From the NCBI GenBank assembly GCA_010014835.2, contig JAAAKB020020810.1:1-24272 (forward strand): a stretch of DNA of 24,272 nucleotides, written 5' to 3'. Source of the stretch: Apostichopus leukothele. Lineage: Eukaryota; Echinodermata; Holothuroidea; Aspidochirotida; Stichopodidae. The notes beneath the pieces are model-generated. The model was given only the letters and a program-made list of their open reading frames with translations. It searched no databases and was not told the DNA's origin. Made by a program: the position numbers and the translations under genes. This document shows, piece after piece, positions 7,976 to 18,100 of the stretch. Positions within the stretch are counted from its first letter, which is position 1; every line of letters starts with the position of its first letter.

Positions 7976-8240
7976 TTTCATATTTGTCTCAACAGTATCT
8001 TCCTTTCCTCTCATCCTTGAGATGCTATCCATCCTCCTAGCTGCTGGACTGCTATACAAATACAGTGATAGAGTATTTACAAGTGGACAAGATCCAGATC
8101 AAACTCCATCAAAGCCACCGACTAAAATATGGCGACATTGTAATAGCTGTCATCGCCTGATATCATCTTAAAATAATAACAAAAATGACTAATGTCTTAC
8201 AAAATATTCGGAGAAAGCCAGCAGTACTTTATGATTATGA

Positions 8241-8246
8241 AATAAA
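8241..8246 (+). terminator. Polyadenylation signal of the plus-strand gene
   Basis: AATAAA, 266 nt after the TGA at 7975. Cleavage is expected about 8260-8275. Confidence 0.6.
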
Positions 8247-8299
8247 ACAGACAAGAAAAGAAATACAATACTGACAGATAATTAGATTTGGTCTTCATT

Positions 8300-8305
8300 T
8301 TTATT
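8300..8305 (-). terminator. CRNKL1: Polyadenylation signal of CRNKL1
   Basis: TTTATT on plus is AATAAA on minus. It is the only clear one between the CRNKL1 stop and the convergent gene, giving a 3'UTR of about 750 nt (roughly 8280-9038) with no other gene in it. Confidence 0.6.
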
Positions 8306-9038
8306 CATTACTATAAAAGTACATTATCCTTGTCCTTGCATATTTACAACTATACACAACATGTTAGTACAAACAAACAAAAAAGTCAGACTTTCTAGTG
8401 CTTAACTGTCCAAACCATTTAAGGAAACTTAAATAAGCCACAAAATTTACTTTTTAAGAATGTTGGTTAGAAGAATTTATGTGATCTACTAGAAGGTTCA
8501 AGACTTTTACTGTGGAAACAATGTATTTGTTAAACATAGCCATCATTATCCATCAAGTAACATTAGAGTTTATCTATATCAAGAGCCTTCTTTCAACATT
8601 CCCACATTGTCAACAAAGTGAGCTTTTTGCTACATGATAAAAATCCCTTTTTCCATGAATTACAAAGTTCTCCCTTTGATTTGATACTCTTTAATGTCAT
8701 TTTAGTTAAGTTCAATAATAATTTCAACACTATGCTCATTGCGGGGTACAAACAGGTGCAGCATGACCACAGCAATGCTTTGCTGAATGCTAAATCATCT
8801 ACAGTTTTCTTGTAAATTTTAGCTCATGTCCAGGAAGTGTTGAATGCCAAATCACAAAAACTGCCACCGCAATAGAGGATCTCCTGCTGTTTTATGACAC
8901 TGTAAAGCACCTGGACAGATTTCAGCGCAAATCATCCATGGACAGTTGTCGCTTCTTTGCTGTATGTTGTGTGAGACCCAACACCTCCGTGCTTCGTTTA
9001 CAGAGGCCAGATAATCTACATTCGTCCAGATGTAAACC

Positions 9039-9161
9039 TTAGTCATTTTCCTCAGCTCCCTGTTTCCACATCTTAGCCATCGCCAGGAGTTTAAGATTGG
9101 GAGCATTAGCTTCATCAGCTGGGAAGATGTAGTCATAGTACTCCTCCCACCCTGCATCAGA
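9039..9161 (-). CDS. CRNKL1: CRNKL1 exon 15 (aa 634-673 and stop)
   Basis: [34 protein letters not shown] and GAEEND, stop TAA at 9041-9039. The C-terminal acidic tail is shorter than in human, where it continues with a longer Glu/Asp stretch. Confidence 0.95.
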   Translation of the reverse strand, partial: SDAGWEEYYDYIFPADEANAPNLKLLAMAKMWKQGAEEND

Positions 9162-12100
9162 CTGTGAAGAAGTTAGAGATAATAAATGCATGTACAGTAA
9201 TTAAAACAAAGTATCTCAAACTCACTCTTACTTTCCTTAGCATCATTACATCACTATACATTCATGTTTCCACTTCAAGGAATGAGTATCTAACAAGTGC
9301 TAACTTATCCCTAATACAACAAACAAACACTATTTTATGGAGAAAAGTTTCATTTTAAAAAGTTTGATTTATTTCTCTAAAACCAGAGCAAGTTATTAAA
9401 AAAGAAATATTATCAGAGCCCCTGTAAAGTGATTAACAATAAGAAGGTTTAAAATAAAGACATTTTCACAGAGTACAAAGGGAATTGTTAATGCTCATCA
9501 ACATCAAGGAATATGAAAAATGATTCAAGTACAAAATAAGCGGAGGATGAACATGGCATGGACTTGAGGATTTTAGTTTTGGGACCAATGAGTACTAAAG
9601 GACACTACTTAATGCTATTCATATGTACGAGGTTCCTTCCAGGATACCCTTGTCATTTAAATGAAGCCTTATGACAAGAGGAGAAGGTCAGTGAGTTAAA
9701 CTTACCCCATCTTCAGTTTCAATCTGCCTTCTCTTCTTCACTCTCTTTGGCATCAATTTCTGAACATTTTCTAAACTATCTTCAGTTCCTAGTTCCTCCT
9801 GTACCGAAAAAAACAAAACACATCAATCAAGTACTGAAAGTCGTTGCAATGATGTACTTCATACAATTTGTGGAGGCCAACTGATTTCCTCTCCAGAAAC
9901 TGAATTTATCTTGGTAAAAGTTGTACACAGAACATCCTTCCTCTGATCAACTTTTCTTAAATTGATCTGCAGGATTTCAATAGTTTTGAGAGCACTTCAA
10001 GGAAGCAAATCACTGAAAATAATGAACATAACAAGCAGTAGTTTTGGCATAAATTGATTGATAAAAATCATTTGAACATATCTGATGGTCTCTCACCTCA
10101 AAATCTTTCCAAGCTTCTAAGAGGACCAGCCTCTCCTCCTTCTCATCTGCATTCTTGAGTCTTCTGTGAGCCTCTTTGTAAATACTTCTGCTCATTGCAA
10201 CACAATTCTCATCTCCAATTGAGAGCTCAAACTTAGCAAAACTGATCCAAACCTGCCAGAAAGATTATGAAGAAAAAAGATAACGTATTGCCTCGGGAAT
10301 CTTGAGACAAAAAAATACAACATGTTGGATCCATAACAGACAAATTATAGTAAGTGACTTGGTATGGGAATTGAAGTAAAACTCTCTACAACATCATTGG
10401 CCAGAAAGCAGAAATTGTGAAAATTGACATTAAACTTCAAATTATGTATGAGATGCATCCATCTGAATTCCAAATTATAGTGCAGATAAACAACAAAACT
10501 GTTGAAAAGATTGGTAATTGAAAGAGCACACATTGGCCAAAATGGCTGAAGTTGACTAAAAACTCTAAATACTGAAATCAGACTTAAAACTACATCTGAG
10601 CTCTTGTCTAAAATGCCAAATAAAAATACAAACACCAAAAACTTGTATATCAACCATGGGTTATACTAGGTTCTTTAGGACGATTGCAGGGACTTTGGTC
10701 TAGATTCTCATACCTTTACGTGCTGTGTTCGTTCCAGTAGCCTCCTGTAGAGCTTTCTTGTTTTCTGATATTCTTCCTGTTCTACTTCAAAGTCGATGTA
10801 AGCCTTCCAGAGAACCTCTGGCATATCCAGTCGAGGCTGAGCGATGGCCAACTCATAGATTCCTCTAGCTCTCTCAATGTCCCCCAATATGGTCTCCAGC
10901 TCAGCATACTACAGAGAGAAAATTACAAACGTATAGCTCCTGGTCTACAGGGGTTTCTTAAACCTCGAAGATGAAAGTTAGCATCCCCAGGTATAAATGA
11001 TCAGTGTGCTAATATAAAGATAGATTAAAACCAAAAATCAAGGACCTAGGTCTGATAAAAAAAGAAAAATGAAAAGACAATAAAACATGTGAATGAAGTG
11101 AGCAAAAGATATTGCACACTCAGCTAAACATTTATCAAAGACACCCTTCACTATTAGTACAAAGTGCCAGAGGAATACTACAAGTATAACGTCACACATG
11201 TTTTGATTCTGCTATCATCCGTATGAAAATATTCCCGGATCTTGCAGTTCGTTTTAAGGAAAAAATTCCGAAAATGCAAACAAAAACCAATGATGATACC
11301 TTCATCCATGTAGTACAGTTTTCGGGGCTGTGTTCGATGAATTTTTCGTAGAGGATCCGACATCTACCAAACTCCCTGAGTTGAAGCTCTAGTTCGATGT
11401 ATCCTTTGAATAATTTGTCTTTTGAACACACACCAATAGCATGTCCCTGTAAAATACATAAAAATAAAAAATAAAAAAATACATGTAAACATGATCTGTG
11501 AAATCCTTTCCTTTCTAGAGGGCATTGTCATATATGTACGGGGATTTGAAGCACACAGGGAGGAACAGAACAATAGATTGTAAATCATTACACTATATTA
11601 TCTCTAATTCAAAAGTGAGACACAATTTTTACACAATTTTGTCAACTGCTTTGCACCTCCTGGAGTGTGTTAAGGCCAGTTTAAGAAATGCTGCATTGGG
11701 GGCATCTTGCAATACTATGATAGACCAGACCAATTCAAAAGAAAATGTGACAGGATTATATTCATCACTCATTCATGCAGCTGCCACCATGCAAATGTTA
11801 TATCATTCAACTGTTATATAATTCAAATGTTATACCATTCAACTGTCATACATACCAAGACTTTCCTTGCAGCTGGCAGGTTCTTTTGCCTAATTTCAAA
11901 GCAGGCAAACATCAGCCAGAGTTTTGCAAAAGTAAATTTCTTGTGGGGAATCAAATCAATGCAAGCCTTATAGACTTCCCTTGTTCTTCCAGAATCCTAC
12001 AATGGAAGGAACCAAAAATTAAAAAGATCAAAGAAATTGCTGTATTGATATATTGATGAATGTCTCTGACAGGAAGAAAGGTTAGGCATTTGCACATTTG

Positions 12101-15100
12101 GATGTCCATGTTGAGTATTTAGTTACTATATTTAAAGAAACATTCTATGTGAGTGTTATATAAGGCAGCTATTTGAGGTTGATTATGTCACTATGACGAT
12201 GCCATTCAAAACTAAAATCCCAAAACAAAATAAATCATTAGCTTGGCAAGTTCCATTTCAAGTAAAAAGAAAAATTGAAAAAATTTAAAGATTTTAGGAT
12301 TTTGCAACTTTTAGCACACTTAAATATGAGAGGCAGCATGGATGACCTTTAAAGAACTATTGATATCTATTCCGATTAATACCTTTGCTTCTAATTCTTC
12401 ATAGAGGGCGTAGTTGATCCAGAGGTAAATGTATCTTCTCCACAGACGTTTCTCTTCCGCGGGTGGTACGTTGGCGATAGCTCTCTCATACAGTTCCCTG
12501 ACCACATCCTCATCACTCTCACCCTCTATGAGTCGGAGATAGTCAAACCAAGCATCGTAATTACTCGGATTGGATTTGACTTCCTAGAGTTAACAGACAG
12601 GAAAACAGAAAGCTGTTGGAAACATTGATGAAACTACAAATGTAACAAACATTCCAGTATTACTTCCATCTTTTGCGAAACAAAGGTTCCTTTCTAAGTT
12701 GTCCAAATCATAAATTTGGGCCTATGAAATTTTCTGAAAAGAAATATCCCTCTGAAGCTGCAAACCAGTATTTTAATCTTTTTTCCACTTTTCTCCTACT
12801 TTTGTGAATGACTGGGGCTATATTACCCTGTCATCTTCTGCATCATCCCTAGCTTACACATATATAACCACATAACAAGCACTGATTATAAGACAACTGT
12901 TATCGGAAGGTCCTGAAAGATCTATCATAACAATATTCTCTGTGGTAGTAAGTACAAAGATAGTGACTTTGATCATATATTTCAGAGGCCTGCAGTGACC
13001 TCACATCACATGTTTAATATCAACTCTTCAAAACAAAGACACAAATATAGTGACATTCGACAACGGAAACAAAGAGAAATGTCTAGAATTACCTCCTCAT
13101 ACTGAAACTTGCGTTTGTTGACGATGACATTCTCGATTCCTGACCTATCGCCGTATCTCTTCTCGTGTATGGTGTAGTTTTTAAACAGTTCTTGAGCGTA
13201 CTGTTTGGGAATGTTGTCTAGCGCATACTTGTAGATGACCTTTGCTCTTTCGTGCTGTGATTGCATAATAAAATAATCAATTAATTTGCAGCTTGATGAG
13301 TCTTAATAAAGGATAACAATTCAAACATTGAAACAAAGGTAGCAGTTCAATCATTGAACTAAAGGTAGCAGTTTACTAATCTAATAAGCTAACATATTTC
13401 ATCCCTAGAAAACGCAGAACTTATTGCAGCAGGGAAAACTTTGCTGGGTTTGATATCTGTACTCACTACTGCTCCTAAATTAGACTTAAATCACCTTTAG
13501 CTGAGTTTAGTCTTCTGTGTTTATTTTATGTCATCTGAACTTTACACACTGTCAAAATGGCAGTGTTTGAGTACTTATTTTAAACCTCCCAAAATGGCAC
13601 AAACTTGTTCTTAGCTGTTTGGGGGAATTGCTCATCACAAAGATATCTAATGCACAAGATGAAGATGATTATGACATTTGTTTCTCCTTTGATAATAACT
13701 TTAATGGACAAATGGCAGTGAGGATATGGAGGTATAATGATAGCACATATAGTAGTAGTAGGGACAGTTATATCAGGCATAGTTTGGATAATAGGGATAG
13801 TACATGAGTGATATTTATAACAAGTAAATTAAAGGTAATGAGAATAGTGATAGAAAATACCTATGGATTAACTAATTTAGTAGGGTTCGTGATAAGTAAT
13901 AGGGTAGTAAGTATTGACAGTTATCAAAAGGTAGTGAGAATTGAGGTAGTGAGTTAAGGGAGGGCCCGATAGTAATATCAACGATGGTTTATGTAATGGC
14001 AATGAGAATAGTGGTATCGGGTATAACGGTCAACCTATATAGTGATGGTTCTGATAGTAATCTGCTGGGTAGTGAAGATAGTGGGCAGTGAGTATAGAGA
14101 TGTAAGTAAAGTGAGTGTTACAAATAGGTAGTGAGTTTAGGGTAGTGGTAGCAGGTATAATGGTCAACCTATATAGTGATGGCTCTGATAGTTATCTGCT
14201 GGGTAGTGAAGATAGTGGGCAATGAGTATAGAGATGTAAGTATAGTGAGTGATACAAATAGGTAGTGAGTTTAAGGATAGTTGTAGCGGGTATAATGGTC
14301 AACCTATATAATGATGGTTCTGATAGTTATCTGCTGGGTAGTGAAGATAGTGGGCAGTGAGTATAGAGATGTAAGTATAGTGAGTGTTATAAATAGTTAG
14401 TGAGTTTAGGGATAGCATTTATGGTGATATCAGAGCAAATTTGTAAGGAAGATCTGCTGAGAAGTGAGAAGTAGCTTGTAAGTTAGTTAGTTACCTCTTT
14501 CTGTCTCTCCTCGAACTTGGCAAAAGATACAAATAGCTTCTCGTCCATGTGTTCCTCACCAAAGAATTCTACTGCTCTCTCATAAACCTTTCTCGCCCCA
14601 CCTACGTAGCTATGGTTCTCTTCAAAGTTAGCGAACTTGATCCAATGTTTAATCTCTGGATGCACATATACAAGTAAACATGGCGTTAAGGAAAGTGTTT
14701 ATACCGTTTGTTGATCACACAATAATATTACACAATACAGGAAACCACAGTACTTGTATGTACTTTGTTACTAATGCATTGTAAGCAAGAGATCATTCAT
14801 TCTTACAACAGATAATCATCAACCGTTAATCTGGTATGGAATTAAAGTGTCTAAAACATGACATACTTTTACTCAAGACCTATCTATCAAGAATCACGAG
14901 GGTTGTCCTCAAGATCTCTACAAACCCTTCTCTCTGATGAGATTGAGGTAGGAAGGGGAAAAAACCAAAACAAAACTGGATTCTTTCACTTTACAAAGAC
15001 AACATGTCATATTGGCAGACAGAAAATGATTATACTGAATGAAGATGAATGATGAATATGTAATGCACGAAAGAAGTGCTTTGACGTTATATATTCTTAC

Positions 15101-18100
15101 TATTTAATGAAATCAGGGATTAACAGGCACCATCCTGCCACACATTTTATTCTTGATTTTAATAGATAGAGATAAAGAACCTAAAACCAAGACAATTTGA
15201 CAACTGAAACTTAAACATCTTCTTAACATCAATGTTAGCCCTTTGGTCTCATACTAATTACTCCTATTGCCTATTATTATTCTCTTTCATTTTTGTGGTT
15301 TAACACTTATTATGAAGCCTCTGATTTCTATTTTCATTTCTGAAGTTAACCTGGTTTTAACTCTTTTGTAACATCAATCAATCAAATCTTGAATTTCTAC
15401 AGACAGGGGAAGCACGAAAGGAGGAACAACAGTGTTTATTTGGTTGCAATCCACCCTACATTTAAAGCAGTTTTATGTAATGACTTTTCATATGCATTAG
15501 TTATAAAGAACTGTGCACTAGTCCTTCACAAAACCACATAGTGTGTTTGGTATGTTTCTATTTATTAATGGGCAAAGAGAAATGACTGATTGTAGAAGCC
15601 ATCAAAGGATATATCTTTCATAGACTTCTCTGGCTCTATCTGTCTCTTTGTATCTTAGCTCCATCTTGATGTATGAGAGCCAGGCCTGCTCCTCTGGTTC
15701 CCACTGCATCCACCTCTCAAATGCCTGAAACATTAAATAACAACATCACAGTTAAGAAGGGATTCATACTAAAGTACGGTTTATATTTAATAAAATGTTC
15801 ATTTCCAGAAACAAAGGGTTTGGTACAATTGTTAAATCAACTCACCAACTTTACAGTGAATGAGAAATACTTATATGACAATGTATTAAAGGTCTCGACA
15901 GTTGCAACAGACTAAGTATCTGTCCACATACTGCATTCAATAGGAGCTCTAAAGTACTACAAGAGAGCATAAGAAACAGGACTTAATACACATTAATAGA
16001 AGTGTTTGTTGGAGATGATAAATAAGTTGTCTGCTTAGACAATAACATTGTAATGTTACTTAGATCTATAGTGTCTGATCATTAGAAACTATGTCAGCTA
16101 CATACTGATACAATCCAACATTACAGACTCTGTGCAATATCTTAGTCTCGTTGGCTAATAGCTACAGGAGTAAATTATCCTGTTATATTCACAACATGAT
16201 GGTAAGTCCCTCTGATTTTCTTGTTGGTAAAAACAGAACAGCTTACACAAGTCTGAACCAGTTTGTATCAGTTAAACTTTCAATTACTATCAAATCATCT
16301 TTCCAACTCTGCAAAATCTGTACATGATCATTTTTGTTCTACACCACACCATTTGGTATCACACATCTATAAGTTTAATACTGTAGACATCTTAAATGAC
16401 ACTGAGTGGTTTAATCATCAGCTGTACCTGTCTAGCACCAGCAATGTTCCCTAACATCTCCTCCATATAAGTATATTTATACCAAAACTGATTAGCCCTG
16501 GGAAGAATAGTAACGGCTCGGTCCCAGATGTTGCGAGCATGGTTGACTTGTTTATGTCTGAAACATGAGAAGAAATACAATCACACATAAAGAAGAGAGG
16601 GTAATAGTCAATATGAGTCATGTCGATGTAGTTGGATTGGTTAATGGGATTGTTTCAACTTGTTTGAAAAGTGACAATGGATAAGTGTGCAACAACTTTA
16701 TAAAGAAAACAAAAATACTTTCAGTATACGAAAACAGTTATGCAACTGTGCCCTTTCATTGCAAACCTATGTGCAATTTGTAGCTGAACTTCACTTGAGA
16801 ATTTTGCAACATGGGTAGGAAGCATAGCAACACTACATTTCAAATACAACTCGGAATAACACATAAACATATCAAATCAAGCCAGGTACTTCCCCGACAA
16901 AGCAATCTTACTTTTTCATATTGTCTAGAATTATAATACTGGAGTAACAATGCTCTACATGCTAAACACATTCTTAATTACCTTACTATCATGGGTCACT
17001 TACTTCATTTCCATTTCAGCATATTTTAACCAGATAGTGATGTTCCTGTGATCCACATCTAGAGCTCTTTCATAAATAGATCTTGCTCTGTAGGAAATGA
17101 AGAGAAGAAAGCACAAACCGTTTAATATATCAGCAAATACACATAAAAAGTTGCGTTATTCTTCTGAACCTGTTTGAAAACAGCCTGTGGCTGGTACAGT
17201 ATGACTTAGCAACACAACCTCAACAAAACTGCTGAAATTTATTTGGATACTTGATCTTTGGCAATTTGAGACAGATCAGGCAAACATTGTCCAACGTAAA
17301 ATTGAGAAACCAGTTTTAATGATTAACTTTTAAATATGTGGATTTCATTCTGATGCATTTCCATATTTGAATACATCATAAAAAAATAACAAAAGCTCTC
17401 GCTTCATGAATTGCTTTTCAAAGTGTGTTAGGGGATACTCATTCCCTTTCCTCACCTGCAACACCAACAGTTCATGTTTGATAGCTAAACAAATAGAGTT
17501 TCCATGTAAGTAAACTCCCACTCGTTGAATTGGATATTATTTATATGAAGTATTTCTGGTTCTCACTCCTTTCTCATCTAGAGATATTGATGAAGAAGTA
17601 GTACATTTATGTAGATCACTTCACACCAAGAAATATTTTCATCTAGTTTCATAAAAAAAAAAATTAAAACATCACTTTTATACTTGCTGTTCTGCATGGA
17701 TATTTCTTGCTTGTTGTGAGAAACTGGCTAGTAACAAAATGAAAGAATACATACTCTTGTCTTTGTTTGTCCACTTTACTTTGAAATTTAAAATTTTTAC
17801 CTGTCAATTTCATTTTGACTGTCTTCCCATGCTGCATACTTGATCCAATTTCCCATCACACTCCTGTTCTTCCTCAAATTATCTTCAAATTCCTTCCTCT
17901 TACGAAGCTTGTACTCTTGCAGCTCCTCTGGATCAGTGATTTTTTGCTTTGGAGGCTGTCAAGGGAGATAAGCATATGGAAACATTAAAGTACTATGGAC
18001 ACCTAGCCAATTGGCCAATATTCACTACATTTGTTGTGTGTCATAATCTCATTCAAATTCTGTTGACAATTTTTCAAAAAGCTCATTTCGTTTCGAAGAT

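Noticed and set aside
13619-13807. Short frames within the intron 7 repeat
   Set aside because: Composed of repetitive words; no domain or splice support.
15601-15724. CRNKL1 broken by a stop after ERYIL
   Set aside because: The stop lies inside an AT-AC intron; splicing at ATATCCTTT restores the conserved reading.
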